This document shows positions 9,795 to 18,780 of a stretch of 64,000 nt of DNA, piece after piece. How positions within the stretch are numbered: position 1 is the first letter of the stretch; every line of letters starts with the position of its first letter. The stretch is from positions 95,074-159,073 of the forward strand of contig NZ_VNJJ01000010.1 in assembly GCF_007786475.1 (NCBI RefSeq). Direction: 5' to 3'. A program made the translations under genes and the position numbers. The stretch comes from Cohnella terricola. Its GTDB lineage: Bacteria > Bacillota > Bacilli > Paenibacillales > Paenibacillaceae. Below the pieces are notes generated by a model that worked only from the letters and a program-made list of their open reading frames with translations, did no database searches and was not told the origin of the DNA.

Positions 9795-11320
9795 GTCAAT
9801 TCGGGGGTTATCCCCCAATTTTTTTTGAATTCCTTGGCGATCTTCTCGACTTCCATCCGTTCTACGGGCAGCGGATGGGTAGCGGCGGCGACCAACTGCA
9901 GCCGCTTGCCCGAGTGGCCGATCCCCAGCGATACGATGGCCTGAGATTCGCTTCGGTCGAGCGCGGAAGCAAGCTGGAGCAAGGAACCTAGCTTGCCGAT
10001 CGTCTCCGCGTCTTCTTCAGCGAGGATAGATCGGTAAGGGGCGAGTTTGCGCTTGAGCGGATTACCTCCGCGGTAGGAGGCGATCGCCGCAGTGATGATC
10101 GTTTCCCGGTGAGACAAGCCGTTCCATTGGGTATGCAGCAGCATGTAGAAGGTATGGTCCGCGCAATCGTTGAAATCGATCACGGTTCCAATGCGAAATA
10201 GTCGCGCCGCGGCATCCAGCCATATGCGGCCGGCCTTCGGCATCGCCGTTTTCTCCTCGAGCTGATCGTATAACGTTGCGGCCAATCTGCGAACTTGCTC
10301 AAGATGGCCGAGCGGAGCGCCGGGATATAAAGCCATCAAGTTGCTTATGCTTTCTTCTAGCACATCGTTCCCGGACACGGCGTTATGCTCGGGAAGGCAG
10401 GTTTCGTAGAAGAGGCCGTCGCGCAAGCCGGTGCCGCATACGACCAACCGGGATGACCGGGTCTCCTGCATGACGGCGATCAGAATGGCCAGTCCCGGCA
10501 CGATCACGTCTCCGCGATCTTTCGATAGACCGGGAAGTTTCCTTCGCTGGTTTACGGAGATCGAGGATAGAAGCTCCAACGATGATAAGATGCCGTCAAG
10601 TTGAAGCTCGTAACCGTGAAGGCGATGATAAGGATAACCGGATTCCTGCTGGTATAGCTTGGCCATCGCGCGAACCGTGCCTCCCAAGCCGATCAGCGGA
10701 AGATCCGCGTGCTCGGATATCCACTTCTCCTTGCGAAGTAACCGGCGGGCCTCCGATTGAATATCCGCCAGGGTGGATGGCGACACTGGACCGCTTCCCA
10801 AACCGAATTTGGCCGAGACGTTAACGCATCCGATCGGGAAGGAAACTGCCGATACGACTTTTCTGTCGCGAATGAGAGTGATTTCGGTGCTTCCTCCGCC
10901 GATATCCACGATGTAGCCATCCGTGTAATGCAGACTGTTAAGCATCGCTTTGCTGCCGATTCGCGCTTCGTCCTCGCCGGACAGAATTTCAATGGAGAGG
11001 CCTGTCGCCTCTCGCAGTTTCGCGATGACAACATCGCGATTGATCGCTTGCCTGACGGCTGCCGTGGCGACCGCGCGAACGTTGCCTGCGCCGTGCTTGT
11101 CGCAGATGAGCAAGTACCGCCGAAGTACTTCGGCGAGCTCGTCGATGGCATCATCCGGCAAAGCGCCTTCCGCGGTCATTCGCTGGCTCAGCCTGGCGGC
11201 CCAACGGCCCTGGTCGATGACGCGGTAGGCTCCGTTATCCGAAAGCCGATAGACGGACAATCGGACGGTGTTCGAGCCGATATCGATAATTCCCGTAATT
11301 TGATTGTTGTTGGCGATCAT
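9779..11320 (-). CDS. ppx: exopolyphosphatase / Ppx-GppA phosphatase
   Basis: Ppx/GppA enzymes remove terminal phosphate from polyphosphate or hydrolyse pppGpp. The 513-residue protein starts with the actin-like ATPase fold (GIIDIGSNTVRLSVYRL), has the phosphate-binding YIVDIGGGSTEITLI near residue 140 and LIGLGGTVRAMAKL near 210, and a C-terminal HD-like helical domain. Convergence with ppk and a shared 3' region point to exopolyphosphatase. An extended -10 (TG-A-TACAAT, minus strand, 11357-11364) about 40 bases upstream is its likely promoter. pppGpp hydrolysis remains possible. Confidence 0.88.
   Translation of the reverse strand: MIANNNQITGIIDIGSNTVRLSVYRLSDNGAYRVIDQGRWAARLSQRMTAEGALPDDAIDELAEVLRRYLLICDKHGAGNVRAVATAAVRQAINRDVVIAKLREATGLSIEILSGEDEARIGSKAMLNSLHYTDGYIVDIGGGSTEITLIRDRKVVSAVSFPIGCVNVSAKFGLGSGPVSPSTLADIQSEARRLLRKEKWISEHADLPLIGLGGTVRAMAKLYQQESGYPYHRLHGYELQLDGILSSLELLSSISVNQRRKLPGLSKDRGDVIVPGLAILIAVMQETRSSRLVVCGTGLRDGLFYETCLPEHNAVSGNDVLEESISNLMALYPGAPLGHLEQVRRLAATLYDQLEEKTAMPKAGRIWLDAAARLFRIGTVIDFNDCADHTFYMLLHTQWNGLSHRETIITAAIASYRGGNPLKRKLAPYRSILAEEDAETIGKLGSLLQLASALDRSESQAIVSLGIGHSGKRLQLVAAATHPLPVERMEVEKIAKEFKKNWGITPELTVRIG
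9798..9826 (+). terminator. intrinsic terminator of ppk inside the ppx 3' end
   Basis: AATT, a bulged C, GGGGG, loop TTAT, CCCCC and AATT form a stem followed by six further T residues on the plus strand. It lies wholly within the last codons of the opposing ppx gene. Confidence 0.75.
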
Positions 11321-11660
11321 TCCGCAAGTCCCCCTGCCGATTCGAGCTTTCGTATCATTGTATCACAAAACAAATGTCGAATAATTAGATCGTTTAAGCA
11401 AATGACTAAAGTTGCCAGCCATTCAAGAACGATTCGTTATGGTTCCGATAAATCAATTTTATATGCCTATCGGTTCCATTCGCCTCTGAAATCGATTATC
11501 ATTAAAAAAGGTCTAAAAATGCTTACTTATTTGCGGTTTGCGTTTAATATTGAGCCGTAAGAGCGTATTGCTCATTCGCAGACACGACTTTGAAGTCCTT
11601 CGGTCTCGGTATCAGACAAGCCGAGGGAGCTGAATTTTCCGGTTAAAGGAGAGAGAAAAT
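11321..11660. promoter_or_regulatory. intergenic region between ppx and citZ
   Basis: This 340-base divergent spacer is AT-richer than its neighbours. It carries the ppx extended -10 near its left end and a CcpC-like dyad at 11448-11462. I could not assign the citZ -35 and -10 with confidence. No coding frame here looks real. Confidence 0.5.
11448..11462. promoter_or_regulatory. CcpC-like dyad (ATAA-N7-TTAT)
   Basis: The sequence ATAA, seven bases, TTAT matches the dyad bound by the citrate-responsive LysR repressor CcpC at TCA genes in B. subtilis. It lies about 200 bases before citZ, the gene group CcpC controls. The motif is short, so chance is possible. Confidence 0.42.
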
Positions 11661-12776
11661 ATGACAGCAACCAAAGGCCTCGAAGGAATCGTCGCGGCGA
11701 AATCGTCCATCAGTTCGATTATCGACGGCGTCCTTACCTATCAAGGCATTAACATCGATGAACTGGCGGAGAAAGCCTCGTTTGAAGAAGTCGTATACTT
11801 ATTATGGCAAGGCAAACTACCGACGCGCACGGAGCTTGACGGTTTAATCGCCCAGCTTGGCGAATACGCGGCCGTTCCGGCTGAAGTCATCGCCGGTCTG
11901 CGCCTTTATCCTGAAGGAAGCAATTCGATGGCGGCGCTTCGCACGGCCGTATCCAGCCTTGGGCTGTACGACGCTGAAGCGAACGACATGAGCAAGGAAG
12001 CGAATTACCGCAAAGCGGTAAGACTTCAAGCGCAATTGCCAACGGTTGTCGCGGCGTTCGCGCGCATCCGCGAAGGCAAAGAGCCGGTCGCTCCGAAGAA
12101 AGGCGTCGGCATCGCCCACAACTTCCTGTATATGCTGACTGGCGAAGAGCCTGCGCAAGTAGCCATCGAAGCGATGAATAAAGCGCTCGTGCTGCACGCC
12201 GACCATGAATTGAACGCTTCGACTTTCGCCGCGCGTGTTACGGTCGCGACGCTGTCGGACATTTATTCCGGCGTTACGTCGGCGATCGGCGCTTTGAAAG
12301 GGCCGCTTCACGGCGGAGCCAACGAAGCAGTTATGGTCATGCTGGACGAGATCGGTTCCTTGGCGAACGTCGAGCCTTACATTCAGAACAAGCTCGACAA
12401 CAAAGTGAAGATCATGGGCTTCGGCCACCGCGTCTACAAGAACGGCGATCCTCGCGCCAAGCATCTGATGCAGATGTCCCGCCAGCTCGGCGAGCTGAAA
12501 GGCGACATGACGCTGTACGAGATGTCGGTTAAGATCGAAGATCTCGTGACCGGCCAGAAGGGTCTCAAGCCGAACGTGGACTTCTACTCCGCGTCCTGCT
12601 ATACGATGCTCGGCATTCCTCGCGACCTGTTCACGCCGATCTTCGCGGTCAGCCGCGTATCCGGTTGGACGGCTCACATTTTGGAGCAGTACGAAGACAA
12701 TCGCTTGATTCGTCCGCGCGCCGAATACGTCGGGCCGGTAGATCAGCACTACACGCCGATCGCCGAGAGAGGCTAA
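11661..12776 (+). CDS. citZ: citrate synthase
   Basis: Citrate synthase condenses oxaloacetate and acetyl-CoA, the entry step of the TCA cycle. The 371-residue length fits the short Gram-positive type. The catalytic residues are visible: His in GPLHGGANEA (near 217), His in GFGHRVYKNGDPR (near 256) and Asp in VDFYSASCY (near 308). AAAGGAGAGAG precedes the ATG. It heads the citZ-icd-mdh group, whose order matches B. subtilis. Confidence 0.96.
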   Translation: MTATKGLEGIVAAKSSISSIIDGVLTYQGINIDELAEKASFEEVVYLLWQGKLPTRTELDGLIAQLGEYAAVPAEVIAGLRLYPEGSNSMAALRTAVSSLGLYDAEANDMSKEANYRKAVRLQAQLPTVVAAFARIREGKEPVAPKKGVGIAHNFLYMLTGEEPAQVAIEAMNKALVLHADHELNASTFAARVTVATLSDIYSGVTSAIGALKGPLHGGANEAVMVMLDEIGSLANVEPYIQNKLDNKVKIMGFGHRVYKNGDPRAKHLMQMSRQLGELKGDMTLYEMSVKIEDLVTGQKGLKPNVDFYSASCYTMLGIPRDLFTPIFAVSRVSGWTAHILEQYEDNRLIRPRAEYVGPVDQHYTPIAERG

Positions 12777-12881
12777 TCTTAATGCTGTCGCCGGCGGATT
12801 GCCTCCAGCGTCCTATCGCGGAGACAGGCCGTCGGTTATTTACGAAAAAAACGCAGATTATTCCAGGAGGAGAAACATCAC

Positions 12882-14174
12882 ATGAAACTCGAAAAATTCG
12901 CAGCGCCGACTTCCGGCGAGAAAATTACGGTATCGAACGGCGTATTGAACGTTCCTAACAATCCGATCATCCCGTTCATCGAAGGCGACGGCACGGGCCG
13001 CGACATCTGGAAAGCATCCAAACGCGTTCTTGACGCGGCAGTAGATAAAGCCTACAACGGCGAGAAGAAAATCGCTTGGTACGAAGTGTTCGCCGGCGAG
13101 AAAGCATTCAATACTTACGGCGAATGGCTGCCTAAAGATACGCTTGAAGCCATCCGCGAGATGATTATCGCGATCAAAGGTCCTTTGACGACGCCGATCG
13201 GCGGCGGTATCCGCTCCCTGAACGTAGCGCTGCGCCAAGAGCTCGATCTGTACGTTTGCTTGCGTCCAGTTCGTTATTTCCAAGGCGTACCGTCCCCGGT
13301 TAAACGTCCGGAACTGGTTGACATGGTTATTTTCCGCGAAAATACCGAAGATATCTATGCGGGCATCGAGTATCAATCCGGAACGGAAGAAGTTAAAAAA
13401 GTGCTTGAGTTCCTGCAAAAGGAAATGGGCGTGAAGAAAATCCGTTTCCCGGAAACTTCCGGTATCGGCATCAAGCCAGTTTCTTCGGAAGGCTCCAAAC
13501 GTCTCGTTCGCGCTGCAATCGAGTACGCGATCAAACACGGCCGCAAATCGGTTACGCTCGTGCACAAAGGCAACATCATGAAATTCACGGAAGGCGCGTT
13601 CAAAAACTGGGGTTACGAAGTGGCCGAGCAAGAATTCGGCGATAATGTATTCACTTGGGGCCAATACGACCAAATCAAAGCGGAAAAAGGCGAAGAAGCG
13701 GCTAACGCGGCTCAGAAAGCGGCTCTTGACGCAGGCAAAATCCTGATCAAAGACGCGATCGCCGACATCGCGCTGCAACAAGTTCTGACTCGTCCGACCG
13801 ACTTCGACGTCATCGCAACGCTTAACCTGAACGGCGACTACCTGTCCGACGCTCTGGCTGCGCAAGTTGGCGGCATCGGCATCGCTCCGGGAGCGAACAT
13901 CAACTACGTGACTGGCCACGCGATCTTCGAAGCGACTCATGGCACTGCGCCTAAATACGCGGACAAAGACGTCGTGAACCCAGGCTCCGTTATTCTGTCC
14001 GGCGTTATGATGCTCGAACACCTGGGCTGGCTGGAAGCGGCTGACCTGATCTACAAAGGTCTCGAGAAATCGATCAACAACAAAGTCGTCACTTATGACT
14101 TCGCACGTCTGATGGAAGGCGCGACCGAAGTGAAATGCTCGGCGTTCGCGGACGAAATCATTAAAAACTTCTAA
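12882..14174 (+). CDS. icd: NADP-dependent isocitrate dehydrogenase
   Basis: This enzyme oxidatively decarboxylates isocitrate to 2-oxoglutarate. The 430-residue protein has [14 protein letters not shown] near residue 27, the substrate loop [15 protein letters not shown] with the regulatory Ser, [13 protein letters not shown], and the cofactor region [16 protein letters not shown]. The length and motifs match the NADP-dependent Bacillus/E. coli type. It starts 105 bases after citZ with AGGAGGAGA ahead. Codon use (GGC, GCG, CTG) suggests high expression. Confidence 0.96.
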   Translation: MKLEKFAAPTSGEKITVSNGVLNVPNNPIIPFIEGDGTGRDIWKASKRVLDAAVDKAYNGEKKIAWYEVFAGEKAFNTYGEWLPKDTLEAIREMIIAIKGPLTTPIGGGIRSLNVALRQELDLYVCLRPVRYFQGVPSPVKRPELVDMVIFRENTEDIYAGIEYQSGTEEVKKVLEFLQKEMGVKKIRFPETSGIGIKPVSSEGSKRLVRAAIEYAIKHGRKSVTLVHKGNIMKFTEGAFKNWGYEVAEQEFGDNVFTWGQYDQIKAEKGEEAANAAQKAALDAGKILIKDAIADIALQQVLTRPTDFDVIATLNLNGDYLSDALAAQVGGIGIAPGANINYVTGHAIFEATHGTAPKYADKDVVNPGSVILSGVMMLEHLGWLEAADLIYKGLEKSINNKVVTYDFARLMEGATEVKCSAFADEIIKNF

Positions 14175-14189
14175 GAGATCAATCTGATC

Positions 14190-14357
14190 AATCCCCCTAA
14201 GTCCCCCTTTCCAAGGGGGATTCCAAAGGGCTTGCAGCCCTCTGGACACCCGCCTTCGCGGTGGGAGACACCAACGAGCGGTTTAAGCAAGGCTAGAGTC
14301 GGTTGGCAATGTGAGATTGTGTAGGAATCGAACCACCGCCCAATTCGGCGGTGGTTC
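14190..14357. repeat. cluster of four hairpins between icd and mdh
   Basis: Four inverted repeats follow one another: TCCCCCTT / AAGGGGGA (14202-14220, with an alternative AATCCCCC arm at 14190), TCCA-AGGGC / GCCCT-TGGA (14222-14246), CACCCGC / GCGGTGGG (14247-14265), and an 11-bp perfect GAACCACCGCC / GGCGGTGGTTC (14330-14357). None is followed by a clear T-run. The block looks like an inserted structured element inside what is a tight operon in other Bacillales. Confidence 0.6.
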
Positions 14358-14503
14358 TCAGACTTAACGAGGCAAAAGCAAGCTTTGTAATTCGCGCATT
14401 TTGATGGGTCGTCTGCATAATTATTTGTACTCCGTTGTAACTTTAAATGGATAATGGGCTCGGGCGCTTTGGTGCTCGGGCTTATTACAAGGAGGGAAAT
14501 CAT

Positions 14504-15454
14504 GTGGCAATCAAACGTGCGAAGATTACGGTCGTAGGTGCCGGTTTTACGGGCGCGACAACTGCGCTTATGTTGGCTCAGAAGGAATTGGGAGACGTCG
14601 TTCTGCTCGACATTCCGCAACTCGAGAATCCGACCAAAGGCAAGGCGCTCGACATGCTGGAATCGACTCCGATTCAAGGCATCGACTCCAACATTGTCGG
14701 CACAGCGGACTATGCGGATTCCGCGAACTCCGACGTCGTCATCATTACGGCGGGTATCGCTCGCAAACCGGGCATGAGCCGCGACGACCTCGTGAACACG
14801 AACGCGGGCATCGTGAGATCTGTCTGCGAGAACGTCAAAGCGACTAGTCCGGACGCCTACGTGATCATCCTGTCCAATCCTGTGGATGCGATGACATACG
14901 TTGCGAACAAAACGCTCGGCTTCCCGAAAAATCGCGTCATCGGCCAATCCGGCGTTCTTGATACGGCCCGTTACAACACGTTCCTCGCGCAAGCGCTGAA
15001 CGTATCCGTCGAAGACGTGCGCGGCGTCGTTCTCGGCGGTCACGGTGACGATATGGTTCCACTCGTTCGTTACACAACAATCGGCGGGATTCCGGTTGAG
15101 CAATTGCTTCCTAAAGACCAGATCGACGCGATCGTCGCCCGTACTCGCGTGGGCGGGGGAGAAATCGTCAATTTGTTGGGTAACGGCAGCGCCTACTACG
15201 CTCCAGCGGCTTCCCTTGTGCAAATGACGGAAGCGATCCTGAAAGACAAAAAACGCATACTTCCGATCATCGCTCTGCTTCAAGGAGAGTACGGCTACGA
15301 GAACCTGTTCATGGGCGTGCTCGCGGTACTTGGCGGAGACGGCATCGAAAGAGTGATCGAGCTCGATTTGACGGCGGAAGAAAAAGCGGCTCTCGAGAAA
15401 TCCGCGGAATCGGTTCGCGCCGTCATTAAGATCGTCGAGAACGGTCAAGCCTAG
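14504..15454 (+). CDS. mdh: malate dehydrogenase
   Basis: Malate dehydrogenase interconverts malate and oxaloacetate with NAD. The GTG at 14504 is chosen because AGGAGGG lies just before it and the protein then begins [20 protein letters not shown], as in the lactate/malate dehydrogenase family; the ATG two bases earlier is out of frame. Visible: the dinucleotide fold GAGFTGATT, the Asp that selects NAD (LLDIPQ), catalytic Asp in GVLDTARY and catalytic His in [12 protein letters not shown]. The length is 316 residues, normal for the family. It closes the TCA gene group. Confidence 0.95.
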   Translation: MAIKRAKITVVGAGFTGATTALMLAQKELGDVVLLDIPQLENPTKGKALDMLESTPIQGIDSNIVGTADYADSANSDVVIITAGIARKPGMSRDDLVNTNAGIVRSVCENVKATSPDAYVIILSNPVDAMTYVANKTLGFPKNRVIGQSGVLDTARYNTFLAQALNVSVEDVRGVVLGGHGDDMVPLVRYTTIGGIPVEQLLPKDQIDAIVARTRVGGGEIVNLLGNGSAYYAPAASLVQMTEAILKDKKRILPIIALLQGEYGYENLFMGVLAVLGGDGIERVIELDLTAEEKAALEKSAESVRAVIKIVENGQA

Positions 15455-15475
15455 CTCGTCGCATTATGCGTTGAA

Positions 15476-15501
15476 GGAGAGCCCTCGGGCTCTCCTTTTT
15501 T
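15476..15501 (+). terminator. intrinsic terminator after mdh
   Basis: GGAGAGCC / GGCTCTCC with a 4-base loop is followed by six T residues. Confidence 0.92.
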
Positions 15502-15550
15502 GAATCAATCACATAGGGACGGCGAAGCCGTTTTACTTGGCCATCGGGTT

Positions 15551-15651
15551 GATTAGTGGTGAAAAACATCGTACTTCTGCCTTGTGGGGAGCTGATGGGG
15601 TGCAAGTACGATGAAAAACATCGCTAAGAGGAGTGAGCCGCTACTTTTTGT
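15551..15651 (+). repeat. dispersed structured repeat, copy A (shortened)
   Basis: This copy begins ATTAGTGGTGAAAAACATCG and has the 10-bp stem CATCGTACTT / AAGTACGATG and the CGATG-A5-CATCG hairpin. Its right end is shortened: the terminator-like segment of copies B and E is missing. It is the left member of a tandem pair with copy B, offset 114 bp. Confidence 0.8.
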
Positions 15652-15664
15652 TCGCCATCAGGGT

Positions 15665-15800
15665 AATTAGTGGTGAAAAACATCGTACTTCTGCCTTGTG
15701 GGGAACTGGTGGAGTGCAAGTACGATGAAAAACATCGCTATAGGGAGCGCACCCCACTCGAATGGACCGCCAGGGCGAACTCCTCTGACGGTTTTTCTTG
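15665..15800 (+). repeat. dispersed structured repeat, copy B (full length)
   Basis: This full-length copy is nearly identical to copy E at 39611. It has the CATCGTACTT / AAGTACGATG stem, a second GTGGAGTGC / GCACCCCAC pairing with one mismatch, and a final CCGCCAGGG / CCTCTGACGG hairpin followed by T residues. It lies 84 bases before the membrane protein gene at 15884. Confidence 0.82.
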
Positions 15801-15883
15801 GCCGCTGGAAGGTTTTGTTCAACCGGCTTTTCATGTATACTTAGGTTGTCTTAGTTCGCTTTTAAAATGGAGGTACGGCGAAA

Positions 15884-16318
15884 ATGTTAAAAGTTATGTT
15901 GTTCTTGCACATTGTCGGCGCTGTGGGCATGGGTGTGTACGCGATTATGCCGTTCTTGGCAGGGAAGTTCAAACAGTTATCTGGAGCCGCGCAAGAAGGA
16001 CTGGCTCGCGGGTTGATTAGCGGAGGAAGAATAGGACAATATGCATTGGTGCTGCAATTGCTGACCGGAGGTTTCCTCATTTCGAATTCGGATATGCCGG
16101 ATTACACGGTTGCTTGGATGATCACGATCGTTGTCGTATTTGTCGCCATCGGCGCTTTGTCCGGAATCATTCAAGGTCCACTGAAGAAAATCGCCGCCGC
16201 TTCCGTTAACGGTGAAAGCGCAAGCTCCTTCGTCTCGAGAGTGCAGACGCTAAGCGCGATTATTTTTGTTTTGTTCATTGTAATCATCTGGCTCATGAGC
16301 AATCCTTGGATCAAGTAG
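15884..16318 (+). CDS. small integral membrane protein, function unknown
   Basis: The 144-residue protein has four predicted transmembrane helices (about residues 3-25, 50-67, 76-98 and 120-139). Its start, MLKVMLFLHIVGAVGMGVYA, with an early His in the first helix, resembles DUF2269/CopD-like membrane proteins, but the match is general. TGGAGGTACGG precedes the ATG. It stands alone between a repeat pair and its own terminator. No function can be assigned. Confidence 0.7.
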   Translation: MLKVMLFLHIVGAVGMGVYAIMPFLAGKFKQLSGAAQEGLARGLISGGRIGQYALVLQLLTGGFLISNSDMPDYTVAWMITIVVVFVAIGALSGIIQGPLKKIAAASVNGESASSFVSRVQTLSAIIFVLFIVIIWLMSNPWIK

Positions 16319-16333
16319 AAAGCATTGGATCAC

Positions 16334-16366
16334 AATCCTCGTCCGAAAATGGGCGGGGATTTTTTT
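16334..16366 (+). terminator. intrinsic terminator
   Basis: An 11-bp stem AATCCTCGTCC / GGGCGGGGATT (with two G-U pairs) and a GAAAAT loop is followed by T residues. Confidence 0.85.
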
Positions 16367-16440
16367 GCTTAATATCCTATAAATCCTCTGTGATATAATT
16401 CATAACTTAAGCTACTATTCGAACTGCAGGTGAACGGAAG

Positions 16441-17670
16441 ATGATGAACAAAATCATGAATATGTTTGGCCGCTATGACAGTGGGATATGGATTCGTGTG
16501 CTCGGATCCGCGCTAACGACGATTACTGGATTTATGATTCGTCCTTTTCTTGTCCTCTATTTGTTCGATCGAATGGAAGGCTCGATCATTCTGCCGATGA
16601 TTATCGTCGGCTTGCAGCCTCTATGCGGATTGATCGTCAACTGGTTCGGCGGCGGATGGAGCGATCGGTACGGGCGCAAACCGTTGATCTTGTCGGCGCT
16701 GCTGCTGCAAATGCTGTGCATGGTCGGCTATGTATTCGCGGATGAAGTGTGGCATTATGCGGTCATCTCGATCGTTAACGGGATCGGCTTCGCTCTCTAT
16801 ATGCCTGCGGCGAACGCGCAGATTACCGATGTGGTGCCCGAGGAGCAACGCGCGGAAGTGTTCGCTCTGATGCATACCGCGTTTAATGTCGGGGCAGCGG
16901 TGGGACCGGTTCTCGGTCTCGTCATGTTCGGTTGGAATCCGTCCGCGGTGTTCCTGATCTCGGCCGTCTCGTTTATTGTCTACGGGTTGTTGGTCTGGTT
17001 TAAGCTGCCGGAGAGCGCCCCGTTCAAGACGGGCGTGGCCGCTGCCGGACTACCGCGAAAGCAGGAAAAAACGCGGTTTTCATGGGCGTCGCATAAGTTG
17101 TTGCTGATGATAACGCTACTCAGCTTGCCTGTCGGTTTGCTGTACGCGCAAGTCGAATCGACGTTTCCGTTGCACCTGCAAACGAACTTCGAGAACTTCC
17201 GGACGGTGTTGGCTTCAATTCTTACTTTTAACGGGATCATTGTCATTGCGCTGCAAATATGGATCGCCAGGCGTACCGAAGAGATGCCTTCTCATACGGT
17301 AATCGGCGGTTCGTACATTCTGTTCGCTATCGTGTCGATTGGGTACGGCTATTCCAGTATTGTCATCGCGCTCTTCGTGACCGAATTTATTTTCACGATC
17401 GGCGAGATGATCTACGGGCCTCATATCCAGAAAGTCGTGTCGCTCATGGCGCCTGCCGATCAAAGAGGTTTCTACTTCTCCGTGTATGGGACAAGCCAGA
17501 TGCTATCGAGGGGACTGGGACCGATTCTCGGGGGCTTGCTGCTCAATTGGGGCGGTGGAGAGGCGCTGTTCACGGTGCTGGCCGTGTTGATGCTCGTAGC
17601 GGGACATTTCATGTATCGCGCGATCAGGAAGAGCGTAACGCATACGGAACAAGTTCTGGGCGGCCGGTAA
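16441..17670 (+). CDS. MFS transporter, drug-efflux type
   Basis: This 409-residue membrane protein has about twelve hydrophobic helices and the major facilitator motif A, GGGWSDRYGRKPL, near residue 70 between helices 2 and 3. The overall pattern (AEVFALMHTAFNVGAAVGPVLG in helix 5) fits the DHA1 proton-drug antiporter group. Its stop codon lies in the loop of its own terminator. The substrate is unknown; there is no adjacent regulator gene. Confidence 0.82.
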   Translation: MMNKIMNMFGRYDSGIWIRVLGSALTTITGFMIRPFLVLYLFDRMEGSIILPMIIVGLQPLCGLIVNWFGGGWSDRYGRKPLILSALLLQMLCMVGYVFADEVWHYAVISIVNGIGFALYMPAANAQITDVVPEEQRAEVFALMHTAFNVGAAVGPVLGLVMFGWNPSAVFLISAVSFIVYGLLVWFKLPESAPFKTGVAAAGLPRKQEKTRFSWASHKLLLMITLLSLPVGLLYAQVESTFPLHLQTNFENFRTVLASILTFNGIIVIALQIWIARRTEEMPSHTVIGGSYILFAIVSIGYGYSSIVIALFVTEFIFTIGEMIYGPHIQKVVSLMAPADQRGFYFSVYGTSQMLSRGLGPILGGLLLNWGGGEALFTVLAVLMLVAGHFMYRAIRKSVTHTEQVLGGR

Positions 17671-17684
17671 CGGCCGTTTTTTTT
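17661..17684 (+). terminator. intrinsic terminator with the stop codon in its loop
   Basis: CGGCCG, loop GTAA, CGGCCG, then eight T residues; TAA in the loop is the MFS stop codon. Confidence 0.92.
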
Positions 17685-17787
17685 GCGTGCAGATCGTTAT
17701 TACAGTTTGAGAATTGTACGAATTTTTGGAACATATTGGAGGGAGAAAGCGTCTGAGGAATAGAAAAGTCTGATCAGGGAGGCATAA

Positions 17788-18714
17788 ATGATGCGTTATT
17801 GGAAGATTGCGGCGATAACGATAATCATCATGCTCATAGCGGCATGCGGAAATCATGCGGAGAATGGACAGACAACGGGGTTCGTTGGATATATCGTCAA
17901 AAAAGAAGGGGATCGCATTCTAGTCGTAAGTGATAAGGAGCAGGATTTCTCAGCAAACGGCGGGGCTAGCCATTATTACGAGGCGATCTGGTTTTCGAAC
18001 GCGGGAAAAAGCAACAGCGTCGGAGATCGGGTCGTCGTACGAGTGGATGGCGGGATCAATGCATCCTATCCGGGCCAAGGGAGAGCTCGCAGCGTTAAAG
18101 TGATTCGTTCGGCGAAACCCGAAGGCGCTAAGTTAACGGAGGCCGAAGCGATCCGACGAGCGCTCATTTCCCCGGAAATTGTCGATGTAATCGCCCCTGT
18201 CGTGAAATCGGCTGAGTTCGATGCGTCTTCAAGGGAATGGCGGATTGCCATTACGAGTAGCGGTGACGTGAATGCGATGGTAGTCAAGGTCGCAGACATC
18301 GGCGAGGAGAAAAATTTAAAGTTAGGAATTAAGCCGCCGATACCGGTCATTCGGTCGGAGGATGTCTCGCTGACGATCTATCAAAGCTCATATTGTTGGG
18401 ATAAGGGAACGGTGGGGGAATGTAGGGATTATGTCGCTCCGGCGGAAATGTTGAAGGAAAAAGCCAAAGATCGGGTGAAGGCAGGTGCCAAGATGATTGT
18501 TCGCTTCGACTCCAAGCCGCCGACGGAAGTATACTTGTCCCTCTCTCATGACGGGGTTATCACGCAATATGACATGGATGGCGATTCATTTTTGGCTCCC
18601 AAGGAGCCGGGAATTTATTACGGCAGCATTAGCGCGACATGGCTGGTCGATAAGGAGAAACGGGTATCCGAAGGATCCTCGTCCTATGCGTTCGCGATCG
18701 AAGTGACGGAGTAA
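17788..18714 (+). CDS. lipoprotein with DUF3221-like N-terminal domain
   Basis: The 308-residue protein has a lipoprotein signal (hydrophobic IAAITIIIMLIAAC, with Cys near residue 20). Residues about 30-110 look like DUF3221: GFVGYIVKKEGDRILVVSD, the YYEAIWFS strand, VGDRVVVRVDGG and ASYPGQGRARSVKV. The C-terminal half looks like a beta-rich extracytoplasmic domain with no family I recognise. AGGGAGG precedes two adjacent ATGs (17788 and 17791). DUF3221 lipoproteins have no established biochemical role. Confidence 0.78.
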   Translation: MMRYWKIAAITIIIMLIAACGNHAENGQTTGFVGYIVKKEGDRILVVSDKEQDFSANGGASHYYEAIWFSNAGKSNSVGDRVVVRVDGGINASYPGQGRARSVKVIRSAKPEGAKLTEAEAIRRALISPEIVDVIAPVVKSAEFDASSREWRIAITSSGDVNAMVVKVADIGEEKNLKLGIKPPIPVIRSEDVSLTIYQSSYCWDKGTVGECRDYVAPAEMLKEKAKDRVKAGAKMIVRFDSKPPTEVYLSLSHDGVITQYDMDGDSFLAPKEPGIYYGSISATWLVDKEKRVSEGSSSYAFAIEVTE

Positions 18715-18728
18715 GCGACGAAAAAGCG

Positions 18729-18774
18729 GAAGGGATAGAACGTTCGGAGTTTCTCCGTCGCGCGCTATCCCTTC
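18729..18774. terminator. bidirectional terminator
   Basis: GAAGGGATAG / CTATCCCTTC form a perfect 10-bp stem enclosing a smaller CGGAG-TTT-CTCCG hairpin, between convergent genes. A T-rich tract is clearer for the minus-strand gene. Confidence 0.75.
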
Positions 18775-18780
18775 TTACGG

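Noticed and set aside
10757..11560. 267-codon plus-strand frame opposite ppx
   Set aside because: It is antisense to a well-supported gene, has no ribosome site, and its translation matches no recognisable fold.
14190..14357. Group II intron or transposon end between icd and mdh
   Set aside because: No reverse transcriptase, transposase, domain V-like motif or target duplication is visible.
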